Positions 1 through 13,148 are shown, numbered from the stretch's first letter. The stretch is 64,000 bases of DNA from Coenobita brevimanus (GCA_032717465.1 CM064658.1:9335481-9399480), one strand, 5' to 3'. Translations and numbers: made by a program. The notes: generated from the letters alone by a model not told the origin.

Positions 1-24
1 AGAGAGAGAGAGAGAGAGAGAGAG
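1..24. repeat. (AG)n microsatellite
   Basis: Twelve AG units at the window edge. The partner tract in the right arm is the longer (TC)n at 58,918-58,959. Confidence 0.95.
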
Positions 25-156
25 GAAAGTTAAACTATCAACAGCATGTCCAGTAAAATGGGCCACACAATCACTGACATATCAATGAAGCCCTGAGCTC
101 TTGCTTTCACCTCGCAGGCGTAACCATATGTATATATAAAAATAAAAAAAATAATT

Positions 157-340
157 TGGTTTTACGCCAGGTATCCCCGAAGGGCTAAGGCGTTGCCTCT
201 GGGTAGAGGACTTTTGGATTGGAGCGTTTAGCATTTTATGACCGGATGCCCTTCCTGATGTCTACCAATGACCCTTGGGTGGATTCGATCCTCTGACCCT
301 TCGGTCAGAGCGGAGCGCTCTAACCCACTCAGCCACGGCT
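157..340 (-). mobile_element. tRNA-derived SINE, family A (left copy)
   Basis: On the minus strand the element opens with a tRNA-like head containing an A-box-like TGGCTCAGTGGG and a B-box-like GGATCGAATCC, the two internal RNA polymerase III promoter blocks. A non-tRNA body follows and it ends near an A/T-rich tract. An identical copy sits at 58,602-58,785 on the plus strand as part of the inverted repeat. No cloverleaf with a complete acceptor stem is visible, so this is a SINE rather than a tRNA gene. Confidence 0.75.
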
Positions 341-461
341 GTTACATATGTGCATTAAATAAACTCTTTGCAGGTGCGCCGCACATACGCCTGTCAGTCA
401 GTCCTTTGACTGTGAAGTTGAAAAAGGAGTGCAAATCCCTTGCCATGTAATGTACTTCTTC

Positions 462-1804
462 GTACATTCTTCATCCAACCAACTTGGTGCAATATAAGTT
501 CCGTGGCGTCATCAGCTTCCTCACCTCGCTTTCTCATACATTCATTTACCATATACCTGTACCCTTCATGGCCTACCATGGCTTAGCGCACTTTCATTCT
601 CATTCACATATACTCGTCTCGTCATTCTATCTTCACCCATTCTCCCCATAAGATCATATCGTCTAAGCACACTGTCTTTTGTCCTATTATCATCAGACTT
701 CAAAAGTTCACATTCTTACCAGTCACAACATTTCTTATAACAGCTCTACGCAGTTCACGCATTTTCCTCAACAGTCCCATTTCCACTGCTCGTACTCTTG
801 ATTTTTCATACTCATGCGGTGGCTCAGTCGGTAGAGTTGGCCTGCAGTCATGATGGACCCGGGTTCAAATCCCGCTGAGGCAGGGAACAGTTTAAGGATT
901 TGAATGTCATAAAATCAGACTTTACTGATCTACCAGAAGGCCCGCTGACATGTTGTAAAAATACCCCCGCTAATACCAATACACCAGTCCTGTATGAGAC
1001 AGTCCTAGCATGTATTCAGTATGGACGGTGGGTGTTAGCGCCGAAGTGGTGACATGTAGAGGTGTGCGGTATGTAGGAGGACTACTGGGCATTGAAAGCA
1101 GGCTGTGAAGCCTATGGCCAGAGTCGGTCACATTAAAAAAAAAAAAAAACACCTCATCCATATGTTAATACAGGCACTGACACTTTAAGCATCCCTGTTG
1201 CAGCTTTCATACTCGGACCTTCAAAACATGAGCCAGCTTTCTTCTCTGTGGCACCCTACTCTCCACTTTTAATATAAATTTACCTCCCTTTTCTATTATT
1301 ATTCAGACCTCTTCATTTACCAACAACTCTCAGTGAGAGCCGTTTCCTCTCTCACCAACCAAAACGTTAGTCTTATTTAAATTCACTTTCAAACCATTTC
1401 TCTCACAGACATCCACCAAACTCTGCGTCAGTCTTCGTAGCTCCTGTTCGTTATTATCAAGCAAAACAGTATCATCTGCATACGTCAGAATTAATGTATT
1501 CCACCTTTCTTTAACCATTAATTTTTATCCCCTCCTCTTTCCCGGGTTCGTTTTGTAGGTTTTCCTATAACCTCATCCATTCAAATATTGCATAGTCACG
1601 GATACATTGCGTACCTTATTCACTCTCCATCATAATGAACAGCTAAATTAGTCATCCACTTATCCTTACACATAATTCACAACCGTCTTAAATATACACA
1701 ATATTCAACAGCTCTTCATCCAAACCATGCGTGCGTAAAATCTTCCTTAATCCTTCTCCATTCACCGTGTTATACGCTTGTTCCAGATCCATAAATGCCA
1801 CTAA
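462..1804 (-). pseudogene. Old LINE reverse-transcriptase relic (left copy), split by a SINE
   Basis: On the minus strand short reading frames recall RTE-type LINE ORF2. A finger-domain piece has FMDLEQAY. An active-site piece at 1,330-1,518 has YADDTVLL. A C-terminal piece with SRVRAVEMG lies beyond the SINE at 816-1,149. The fragments are in different frames with stops, so the element is dead. The order finger, YADD, C-terminal block is right for one truncated LINE. The mirrored copy is 57,127-58,480. Family assignment rests on motif similarity to the better-preserved RTE copies at 13,109 and 27,367. Confidence 0.7.
816..1149 (+). mobile_element. tRNA-derived SINE, family B (left copy)
   Basis: The head at 816-885 is tRNA-like, with an A box GTGGCTCAGTCGG and a B box GGGTTCAAATCCC. 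A body of about 250 bp and a poly(A) tail of 16 (1,134-1,149) follow. It interrupts the C-terminal coding part of an older LINE, and LINE homology resumes on both sides. A short target duplication (c)tcat is plausible: actcat before and ctcatcc after, clearer in the right-arm copy at 57,779-58,126. Being in both arms, it predates the inverted duplication. Confidence 0.8.
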
Positions 1805-1814
1805 TACCTAATAA

Positions 1815-2399
1815 TCTTCCTCACATCCTTCCATCCTTCCTTCATTCGCACCCTCTTCCCTTTTGCATCAAAATTTCTCTTTCCATCTCCCTTCACCCTC
1901 TTCTTTCCTTCCTTCCTTCCTTCCTTCCCTTCCTATTCCCCTTTTCATCACAGTTTCCCTACTATCATCCTTCCTTCTTTTCTTATTCTACTCCTTAGCT
2001 TTCCTCACAGTTTCTCCCCTCATTCGTGCTTTTTCACTTCCATCTTCCATTCTCTTCGCTATTTCTTTTCTTCCTCCTCCTTTCACTTATCCTTTTTCCT
2101 CCCCTTTCCTTCTCTGTTTTCCATTTTTTTCTCCCATTTTACTCCATTCTTTATCTTTCTCACTCTTACTGATATCTCTCCATTTAAATTATTTTTCCTC
2201 GCCATTCACTCTCTCCTCTTCATTTTTCTTACTCTCCTTCCTTCATTCTTTGTAGCCTTCCTTCTCTTCTTTTCCATAATTTCTTTTCTGCAGTCATTCC
2301 TTCTATATTTTCCTCATTTCGTCTCTTACTTTTCCATTCCTTCTCTCATTTCCTCATTCGTTGTCTCCCTTCCTCTGCAATTCATCTTTTCTTCCTTCT
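1815..2399. repeat. Pyrimidine-rich tract (CCTT/TTCC)
   Basis: Strongly T/C-biased plus strand with a (TTCC)n core near 1,907-1,930. The long open frames here are composition artefacts (runs of Phe, Ser, Leu, Pro). The mirrored purine tract is at about 56,513-57,120. The Jockey-like LINE entered at its right end. Confidence 0.85.
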
Positions 2400-4511
2400 C
2401 GGGCATGGAAGCATACATTCCTTTCTCATATCCTTTGACTAACGCAAGAAAGCCTTGGTTTAATCACGCTTGTTCTAATGCTGTCCGCAACAAGGAGAAG
2501 GCCTACAAAAGGTACCGGAGCCAACCCATCCCTGAATCACATCGTCTTTACGTTTCTGGCCGGAATCGTGCTAAGTCTGTTCTTCGCTCTACTAAAAATA
2601 ATTTCATCCATACTAAATGCTCTCAACTCTCCAACTCGAATTCTTCCCGCTCCTTCTGGCACCTTGCCAAAAATCTTTCTAACAACTTTACCTCATCATC
2701 CTTCCCTCCTCTTTTCTACTCTGATGGTTCTGTAGCTATTTCTTCTACTGATAAAGCAGATCTCTTTGCACAGACTTTCTCCTCCAATTCCACCTTAGAC
2801 GATTCTGGTGCTGTTCCTCCATCACTTCCCCCCTCTGACATCCTCATGGCTGACATTAAAATTTCTTCTATTGATGTATTTTCTGCCATTACTGGCCTCA
2901 GTACTAACAAGGCATATGGGCCTGATGGGGTCCCTCCTGTTGTTCTCAAAAACTGTGCTTCTGTGCTTACACCCTGCCTAGGCAAACAATTTCGCCTTTG
3001 TCTGTCAACTTGTACCTTTCCTTCTTGCTGGAAGTTTGCTCTCATTCAGCCAGTCCCAAAGAAGGGTGACCACTCCCAACCCTCCAACTATCGTCCAATT
3101 GCTTTAACGTCCTGTATTTCAAAAGTTTTCGGGTCAATTCTTAATAAAAAAATTTTAAGGCATCTTTCCTATCACAACCTTCTTTCCGATCGTCAGTACG
3201 GGTTCCGTCAGGGACGCTCCACTGGCGATCTTCTCACCTACTTTTCAGACTCCTGGTCATCCTCCTTTCGGGACTTTGGCGAAAGCTTTGCCATTGCACT
3301 TGACATCTCAAAGGCTTTCGATCGAGTCTGGCATAAATCTTTAATTTCCAAACTGCCCTCCTACGGTTTCTATCCTTCTATCTGTACCTTCATCGCTAGC
3401 TTCCTTTCTGGTCGTTCTATAGCTGCTGTCGTAGACGGCCATCGTTCTTCTCCTAGATCTATCAACAGTGGTGTTCCTCAGGGCTCTGTCCTATCACCAA
3501 CTCTCTTCCTTTTATTCATCAATGATCTTCTAAGCTGTACATCTAACCCTATCCACTCATACGCTGATGACTCCACCCTTCACCTTTCCATTCGGTTCCC
3601 GCAACGCCCATCTCAACAGTTACTTCAAGAAACAAGGGATGAGGCTATGGCACACCTAATGTCTGACTTGGCTCATATCTCTGACTGGGGTAAAAATAAT
3701 ATGGTTGTCTTTAATGCTTCTAAGACTCAGTTCTTACACCTATCAACCCGACAAAATCTTCCACAAGTATACCCACTAATGTTTAATAATATTCAGATTA
3801 ATCCTGCATCATCCTTGAACATGCTTGGGGTTTCATTTTACTCGGGACTTATCTTGGAAAGATCATATTACATCTCTTGTAAAATCTGCTTCCAAGAGAT
3901 TGGGTGTGCTAAGCCGACTCCGCTCTTTCTTTACTCCCTGCACAATTGTTGACTCTATACAGGGGTTTTATCCGCCCCTGTGTGGAGTACAACTCTCATG
4001 TGTGGGGAGGCTCCCCACATACAGCTCTTCTCAATAGGGTGGAGTCAAAGGCTTTTCGTCTCATTAACTCTCCTCCTCTTACTGACTCCCTTCAACCTCT
4101 GTCTCTTCGCCGCACTGTTGCATCTTTATCTCTTTTCTATCGCTACTTTAATGGTCACTGCTCCTCTGAACTGTCTGCTTGCATTCCTCCACCTCTACGA
4201 CGGGCGCGTAGCACCCGTCTGGCAGCAAACTCTCATCCCTTTTCTGTCCAATTCTCTAATGCAAGAGTTAACCGTTACTCCCAGTCTTTCATTCATGCAA
4301 CAGGTCAGCTCTGGAACTGTCTCCCTCTGTCTGTATTTCCTTCTGCCTATGATCTCCAGTCTTTCAAACGCAGTGTGTCCAGGCATCTCAAAATGATCGG
4401 ATCTTGAATTTGGCTCTCTATTGTATTTTGTTTTTCTCTTGGAGGGAACTGTTACTGCGGGCTCATGGCCTTTGGTTCCTTCTTCCTCGCATAAGAAAAA
4501 AAAAAAAAAAA
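2400..4511 (+). mobile_element. Jockey/CR1-like LINE, 5'-truncated, left arm only
   Basis: A 2.1-kb insertion present in the left arm and absent at the matching site of the right arm (around 56,490-56,512). It starts inside ORF2, upstream of the reverse transcriptase, and ends in a poly(A) run of about 18 at 4,494-4,511. The left flank ends cttccttct and the right flank begins gtattcgccc. The unoccupied right-arm site has about 21 extra bases between these same flanks. So the insertion removed a little target DNA and made no visible target-site duplication. A related copy lies at 60,861-62,485 and a 3' stub at 36,887-37,082. Confidence 0.88.
2405..4407 (+). pseudogene. LINE ORF2 (reverse transcriptase), frameshifted
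   Basis: Translated blocks in order: linker; GPDGVPP; SNYRPIALTS; YGFRQGRST; ALDISKAFDRVWH; SGVPQGSVLSP; the catalytic block HSYADDSTLH; then the thumb/C-terminal part with GFIRPCVEYNSHVWG. This order is that of a Jockey/CR1-superfamily reverse transcriptase. The endonuclease domain is missing through 5' truncation. The frame is intact from 2,405 to about 3,838, moves to a second frame until about 3,945, and to a third until the stop at 4,407. That makes two indels. The enzyme would copy its own RNA at a nicked chromosomal target, but this copy cannot make a full protein. Confidence 0.88.
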
Positions 4512-6022
<1,511 letters not shown>

Positions 6023-6027
<5 letters not shown>

Positions 6028-7504
6028 GATATGGATATCAGCTGTGAGATTGATACGTGACCTGACGTTCGCTGAGGGAGAAAGGTATGAACACTGGGTA
6101 TGAATTTACCCTTCCACAGGTACGTACTGTACATCTCGATTTACACGAGTTTAAATTTCGTTTTTGAAATAACACGATGTGAAAAATCCTTTTTTATTAC
6201 AATACACATTTTTCATAAAATTACACGATTTAAGAAAAAGGGAGTCTCACGCCATGGGACATTTAATTTTGTGGCTACCAGAGGTCTCACACTGTCTTCC
6301 CACGCTGGTGGATTACACGCGCCGCCAAACACACATTCACTGTTGTACCCGCTTCGTGTCAACGTCACTGTGCAGCGTTACCAGTGTTTTACATTATTTT
6401 TTCGTTACCGAACATACCTTCGTTTGGTTCATCATAGCCTCCAAGCGTCCTTCTACCTCCCGGGTCAGTGGAAATGCGGTGCTGGTAGAGCTTCGATGCT
6501 ACAACGAGATGTTGAGGGAAAAACAGGAAAACCTCCCAGAACACCATACTAAACTTCTGTGAGAAGAGGAAGCCAGAGCCAACCGCCTGACGAGAGTCGG
6601 AGCAGGAGACGGATTCGGACGTGTTGTTGTAATGTGAGCTGGCTGTGCCCATAGATATAAATATACCTGTGCCTTTTTCTGTCTGTGGCCTACAGTGTGT
6701 ACCTAATTCATGTGTAATTAAATGTATGGAATTATAGTATTGTTACAATTATGTATTACCACAATATTACTACAATATTATGTAAAGTCATATAACTATA
6801 CCACAATTCTGTATTACCAGTATCATCATACAAGTTAGGTGAAATATTAGACATTACTAAAGGGATAACTCAATATGTAATGTATAACCTAGCAGTGTTA
6901 CTATTGCACAATTATATGCGTATGTCTGTTATACATACACATCTTACAAACTGTTATACAACAACCATTGCATTTATTCAAATATGTATACAACTTGTTT
7001 AAAATGTAATATTACTGGATAATTACTATTTACTATGAATATCATATGTATACAACATTATAATCAATATTATGTGCTAATAGATTAGCATGTGTCAATG
7101 ATAATTGCTGTCGGAGGACCTTCAGCTGCGTGGACCGAGCAATGTTATGAGCCCATATTATATTTACAAATCATAATAGATAGATAGATAAACAGACAGA
7201 TAGACAGCTCTATGCGAGCCTGGGAATGGGAAATGATCTTGCAAGTTAAACTGAGGAAAAGCTGACGACAGATTAGGAAGTAGCAAGTCAGGAGATGATG
7301 CAGTTAGTTTGTCAGCGAAACAGCAGGTGAACAAAGCCTAGTGACCATACACACACATACACACATACTCACACACAGGCTTCTAGAACTTTCCAACCAC
7401 AGGGAACACACGTGACACGACCCCTGTTTCACCAGAATTTAGGAAAGAGAGCTCAGAAGAAGAGAGGCCATAGAATCGTCAGGTAGTGGGGAGAAAGGCT
7501 TAGC
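6023..7504. other. No clear gene; AT-rich single-copy-like sequence
   Basis: The only hint of coding is the short conserved frame at 6,438-6,562, listed separately. The rest is AT-rich, with a small (GATA)-like patch near 7,170-7,205 and a (CA)-rich patch near 7,350. The matching right-arm stretch holds the TIR element 53,361-54,538, whose empty TA target is at 6,276-6,277. Confidence 0.5.
6438..6562 (+). other. Possible terminal exon (weak)
   Basis: A pyrimidine-containing stretch ending in AG (6,436-6,437) precedes an open frame that ends at TGA 6,560-6,562. The charged C-terminal reading contains ELRCYNEMLREKQENLPEHH. The same frame and stop survive in the right arm (53,074-53,198, minus strand). 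No upstream exon, domain or polyadenylation signal can be tied to it. It could equally be a chance ORF or a fragment of a DNA-transposon accessory gene. Listed only because it is the most protein-like stretch between 4.5 and 8 kb. Confidence 0.15.
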
Positions 7505-7508
7505 AACT

Positions 7509-7541
<33 letters not shown>
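7505..7541. repeat. (AG)n microsatellite
   Basis: About 18 AG units. The right-arm partner is the longer (CT)n at 52,069-52,128. Confidence 0.95.
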
Positions 7542-7545
<4 letters not shown>

Positions 7546-7582
7546 CAGGGAGACAGGGACTCTACTTATACTCACTCGTGTG

Positions 7583-7751
7583 GGGGCGCGGTAGCACAGT
7601 GGTAGCGCGCTGGACTTGTAATCGGGGGATTGCAAGTTCGAGCCTCGCCCGGGCTGCCGTGCCCGGAGGGGTAGCTCCCTCCTGTAACCCTAGCGGGGCT
7701 ATACTGTATAGTCCAATACAGGGCTTAGCTCGGGGGAACTCCATTTCTCCC
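7583..7751 (+). mobile_element. tRNA-derived SINE, family C, left arm only
   Basis: The 5' end reads like a tRNA: A box TAGCACAGTGGTAGCGC, then a CTTGTAA loop whose TGT would be a threonine anticodon, then a B box AAGTTCGAGCC. A 100-bp unrelated tail follows. It is flanked by 15-bp duplications, atactcactcgtgtg (7,568-7,582) and atactcactcatgtg (7,752-7,766), differing at one base. The right arm has the single uninterrupted site near 52,025-52,040. That makes this a post-duplication insertion by LINE machinery. Confidence 0.9.
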
Positions 7752-7769
7752 ATACTCACTCATGTGTGA

Positions 7770-8175
7770 GAGACTCTGTTAATATTTCCAAGACAAATAA
7801 AAATAGTCCCATACTATTTTTTACCTCTCCTGTCATTGCATGACAAAAGGGAACCAAGATTTTCTACATACAAATCTACTCACTTATAACAACCGCTCGT
7901 CCACAAGTCTAATAGATAACTTCAGCTACATGTAACTACAAGGTCTTTTTATGACAGTATGACTAATTTTTATTTATCATATAGTACTCAAGAAAGTTCA
8001 CAGAACCTAACCCTTTCACTGTATTCGTATGGGCAAATTATGTTTGAATTACACGAAATTCAAAATAAATGACTTCTTCTGGAACACAATCGAGAGGTAT
8101 TGTACTTGTACTGGCCTGCGTGAATACATGTGGGTGTTGGTTATGAAATGGTGGGTGTGAAAATGGAAGTGTTTT
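7770..8175. other. No gene seen
   Basis: AT-rich sequence with no coding potential or recognised repeat. It is mirrored at about 51,616-52,020. Confidence 0.5.
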
Positions 8176-8806
8176 GGATCTTTTGTGTTTGGTGCACCTT
8201 CACTGATTTTTATGTACATTTCGTCACTACTACAGTTTTTTAAGCTGATTCGAAATATGAATTTATTTTTTGGAGAAGTTGTTTTTTAAAAGGTTAGGTT
8301 AGTTAATAATAATTTAGTTAAAAATAATAAATAATATTTAAATATAACATTTGAAAAAAAAATTCTCCCCGAACATAAATTCATATTTGGAATCAGTTTT
8401 AAAAAGCTATATGCGACGATAGTTACATAAAATGGAAGAACGTGCAACAAAAACAAAAATCAGAAATGAGGAAAACTCTACTGAGTTCAGTAACCGCATT
8501 TCTGATCTCTTCTGTTTGGTGCACGTTATCCCATTTTTATGTAAATTTCGTCACTTGTACAGTTTCATAAGCTGGTTCCCAATTTTAGTAATTTTTTTTT
8601 TTTTTTTAAGAGAAATTGTTTTTTTTTTTAATTTTATACTTAAATGTCATTATTATTACCTAACCTGATTATTATTATTAACTATCCTCATCTAACATTT
8701 TAGAGAATAATTTCTCCCCCAAAATATTTGTAATCAGCTTAAAAAACTGCATTTGTTATGAAATTTATATAAAAATCGGAGAACGTGCACCAGACACAAA
8801 AGATCC
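8176..8806. mobile_element. Fold-back element made of alternating inverted units (left copy)
   Basis: The outer ends ggatcttttgtgt...acacaaaagatcc are inverted. Inside, a unit of about 130 bp recurs four times in alternating orientation at about 8,176-8,300, 8,300-8,450, 8,505-8,640 and 8,640-8,806. Each unit carries ttggtgcac, then aaatttcgtca, then a T-rich run and a GGTTAGG-like centre. The result is two adjacent hairpins. There is no ORF. It is probably a non-autonomous fold-back DNA element. Mirrored at 50,992-51,615. Confidence 0.7.
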
Positions 8807-8856
8807 GGTGTTTTAAGGGCTTTGTTTGAATCCATGACTTTGAACACTTATAAATT

Positions 8857-9042
<186 letters not shown>

Positions 9043-9155
9043 ATCATCATCATCCATTACAAGTCCACTGCTGAACAAAGGCTTCCCCCAACCTTCCTCA
9101 CGAATTCCTCGACTGAACCAGTCTGCCACGTTTTCCCTACAGATTTCTCTGTCTA

Positions 9156-9366
9156 CAGGGTGGTGCAAAAGTAGGTTGACATTATTATGTTTTATAATAT
9201 TTGTAAAAAGTTTATGTTATGTAAAAATCTTACGTGTCGAAGTGTGGCTGACATACTCCAGGAATGTCAGTGGTGAGGGAGGACACGTTGAACACTTACG
9301 AGACTAAAAGCGGGTCTTTTGTGTTGGAATTAATGGTAAATGTCAACTTACTTTTGCACCACCCTG
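9156..9366 (+). mobile_element. Mariner-derived MITE (left copy)
   Basis: A 211-bp element with terminal inverted repeats beginning cagggtggtgcaaaagtagg, flanked by a TA duplication (9,154-9,155 and 9,367-9,368). It interrupts the 3' part of RTE-2. Its interior still reads [10 protein letters not shown] followed by a stop. That resembles the conserved GGHFEHL end of mariner transposases, so it is probably an internal-deletion derivative that kept the 3' coding end. The copy at 50,430-50,640 has the same length and flanks. Confidence 0.88.
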
Positions 9367-10378
9367 TAATCTCTCCACTTCCTGTCCGGCCTTCTTATTC
9401 TACACTTACCGTCTCTTGGTGTCCAGTCATTCAGCGTTTTGCTCCATCGGTTATCCTCTGTTCCTGCTACATGGCCTCCTCACCTCCATTTCTGTTCTTT
9501 TATAACTTCTGTAATGTCACTGACTCTGCTCTCTCCCCCAAGTTGATTTTTTCCTGTCTCTTGGTTATTCCCAACACTGACCTCTCCATTGCTCTATGAG
9601 AACGAATTAGTTTATTTTCAGTTGATTTTGTAAGTTTCCAGGTCTCACGGTCATACGTCATAGTTGGAATTATACATTTATATACTTTTCGTTTCATTCA
9701 TATTGGCAAACTACTTTTCGTAATATCTCCATGTTTACCCAAAACTTTCCATCTAATTGTAATGCGTCTATTTGTTTCGCTAACATAGTCTCGTTAATTT
9801 TAGTATTTGCCCCAAGTAATTGTACTCTTCCCTATCTTCAAGAATTTCTTCACCTATTCTGATGATGCTCTTTGGTTTATGTGGATTAAACATTAGTTTT
9901 ACTCTGGTTCATCTTTAGCCCTACTTTGAAACTTTCTCTGTTCGGTCATTCAACATTTCTTGCAATCTCTGCTGTTTCTGAGATTAGAACAATGTCATCT
10001 GAAAATCTTAAATGATATAGCTTTTCTCCATCTATGTCTATTTCTTTGTTCTGCCAGTCTAGCTTTTTGGAAGTACTTTTTAGGCATGCTGTAAATAATT
10101 TTGGTGAAACTGTATCTCCCTGATGCACGCCCTTCTCAATCGTAGTTTTTTCCGAGTCCTTATGTAATTTAAATGTAGCAGTTTCCTCTTTACAGTATAT
10201 ACCGGTATGTGTTCGAGAAGTTTTACAAAGTTCTCATTTACTCCTTGTTCTCGCAGTGAAATTATAATTGCCATGTGCTCCACTGAGTCGACAGCCTTTT
10301 CGTAATCAACAAAATATAAGCACAGTGGTTTATTATTTTTTGTAGTTTTCTCAGTTAGCTGATCCATTGTGTGTAGAT

Positions 10379-11547
10379 CAGTGGTTCTTAACCTTTTTGC
10401 TACCACGTCCCCTCTAGCAGTTGGTCCTTCCCTCCACTTCCCCCTCGCACCTTCATCCAAATTGATAAAATTCCCTCCCAGATTTAAGGAAAACTGAAAA
10501 AAAAAAAAAAAACGAGTATTTTTAGTCTTTTTCCTGAGTATGAATTCTGTGCAAACAATATACCCAACATATTTAGTGAGGTTACTTTCTGGCAATAGAT
10601 AGATAGACTATCTTACCAATTTAATGAGATACTTGACACTGCTTCTTAGCTACCAGATCTTGAATGCATGGTCGAATACCAGAGAGCGCACAAAGTATGT
10701 CCCCCTCAACGTTCAGCTGGCTTCTGTACTTGGTCTTGACAGCAACGAGCATGGAAAATGCAGCTTCACAAAGATACGTGGATCCAAACATTGTCAGAGT
10801 CCGAAGAACCTGATGTCAGATCAGAGGATAAACAGGAAGGTACATTAACCAGAACGTCTCAAGATCCAGTTCTTTGAAGTCTTCCTCAGCTGAGAAGTTG
10901 AACTTTAACTCTAAGAAACTCCTTTTGCACTTCATTCGAAACATCAGCTACTTCACATTGAAATGGGTTCCTGATGAATTTCCAGGCTTCACGCTTCTCA
11001 TCTGTATCTGGGAGGTATCTGATGAATTCTGCTTTCAAGTCCGTTAGATGAGTGATTATTATTATTATTTTTTCCTCAGAATATTGGTAACTGTGAATGA
11101 GAGCAAAATTCAAGTTACTAAAACTGGCTGTATTTCCATCCTGAATTCGACATTTCTAGAGGTCGGGTTTGGCCATGAAGGCTCGAATGGTGTCGTGGTG
11201 CATGATGATGTTGATGTGTTTGCCTTGTAGTTTAAGGCTGATTGCATTCAGCGCTTCGAAGATGTGCACCAGGTAAACTGAATTTAGCAGAAAGCCTTCA
11301 GACTGGAACTTGTCATGGAGATCTACCTTCTGCTGCGAATCCAGAAATATTGCTACTTCTCGTAGTTCATAAAGCCGTCCAAGCATGGTTTATATTTCCT
11401 TCATAATCATCTCGGTATTAGCCACGCGCTTATTAAGAAAATTACAGAAATAGAGAAATTTCTACTTCTTCCCTTGGGCTTGCGCCCCCTCCCTGGAGTT
11501 TACTCACGCCCCCCTAGGGGGCGCGCCTCCTAGGTTAAGAACCTCTG
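10379..11547 (-). mobile_element. hAT transposon with ZBED5-like transposase relic (left copy)
   Basis: Flanked by the 8-bp duplication gtgtagat (10,371-10,378 and 11,548-11,555). The ends are imperfect inverted repeats, cagtggttcttaacc and ggttaagaacctctg. Minus-strand frames (11,386-11,156, 11,113-10,886, about 10,840-10,620) recall the C-terminal half of ZBED5/SCAN-type hAT transposases. One block has FLDSQQKVDLHDK. The dimerisation block has TMFGSTYLCEAAFSML followed by TKYRSQL. The zinc finger and first catalytic region are missing and stops interrupt the frame, so it is non-autonomous. It sits inside RTE-2. Confidence 0.9.
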
Positions 11548-13004
11548 GTGTAGATGATCAGTAGTCGAATACCCACTTCGGAATCCTGCCTGTTCACGAG
11601 GTTGTTTTATTCCCAAATTTGTTATTTTGTTCGTAAAGACTTTAGTGAAGAGTTTGAAAATGACTGATAATTAATAAGCTAATGGGTCGTTAGTTACTAA
11701 GATCTTTCGAGTCACCCTTTTTGTAAAGTAAAATAGCTATTGCATTACACCATGTTTTGGGAATTTTCTTTTTTGTACAATGAGTAAATAAGTGGGAGAG
11801 CCCGTTATGTACTTCTACTCCTGCATCCAACAGTACATCTGCTACTATTCCATCTTCTCCCGGAGCCTTCCCTCTTTTCATATTTTTAAGAGAAATGTTT
11901 ACTTCGTCAGATATTTCACTTGTGTCACCTGAAAAGCTAGCTATTGGTACTACTGTCTTTGATGCATCTTGTCTTTGCATTTAATGACTTCACCGTTTTT
12001 TAATTTCAGTGATGTAATGTGTTGCTTTCCTAGTGACATTTTACTTCAGACCTGTGTCAGACGATTTCCTTTTTAGATGATGTCTTTGATCTGATCCATG
12101 TTTCTCTTTCTTTTTTCTTCTTTATCTCTTGTTGATAAGCTTATTTAAGTGTGCTCGTTCTGTTTCGATTTTATTTGTTTTTACGTTCATTTCCTTTCTT
12201 TTTTTCATGAGCTTGAATGTCTTTTCCGAATACTTCTTGGCTTTGGTTGTATTAGGTTTCCCTGTTGTATTAGGTTTCCCTGTTAACTGCACTGATTCTC
12301 TCAGCACTTTTGTTAGTCTGCCATTTAACTCCTCAGTGTAACACTCAGCATTACTTAGAGCCTGAAATCTGTTCTTTATTTCATTTACTTTTATCGGGCA
12401 TGTCTTTTTATTTTTAATCATCTTCTTTCTTTCACTTCTGAAGTTTAATCTGGCTGCGCATCCCACCATTCTGTGATCACTGCCTATATTTATTTTGTTG
12501 ATAACTGTGACATTTGTGACTGAGTTATTCTTATCTACTATAATGAAGTCGATTTCATTCTTTGTTTTTCCATTTGGATTTCTCCAGGTCCATTTTCTCC
12601 ATGTTTCTTTGTGAGAGAATGTATTCATTATTCTCATGTTATACATTTGAGCAAAATTTACCACAATTTCTCCTCTTTCATTCCTTTCTCCAATTCCAAA
12701 TTTTCCCATACATGTTTCTCCATTTTTTGATTTGCCAGCTTTTGCGATGAAGTCTCCCATGAGTATAGTATATGTGGTCTTTTCATTTTCCATAATCTGA
12801 GAGATGTCGTCATAGAATGCTTCTGTTTCTCCATCGGAGCTTTGAGAAGTCGGTGCATATACTTGTATTACCTTCAGGGTGTATTTTTGCACAGTCTAAT
12901 TGCAACCCATGCTGTTCTGTCAGATACACTGCTGAATTTGACGATGTTGTCGGCAAGATTTCTGTTAATTAGAAATCTTACACCACTAACTCTATAGCTG
13001 ATAT

Positions 13005-13111
<107 letters not shown>

Positions 13112-13148
13112 AAGGGAAAGACGAGAGGAAGGAGTAGTTGCAAGGAGA

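Noticed and set aside
816..888. Possible tRNA gene (also at 157-340 and 7,583-7,655 and their mirror copies)
   Set aside because: Pol III boxes are present, but the heads continue into fixed non-tRNA bodies with A-rich tails or target duplications, so these are SINEs.
1863..2255. 130-residue Phe/Ser/Leu/Pro frame, mirrored at 56,676-57,068
   Set aside because: Composition artefact of a pyrimidine tract.
8291..8301. GGTTAGGTTAG words (also near 44,030) as arthropod telomeric (TTAGG)n
   Set aside because: Only one to three partial units, with no array.
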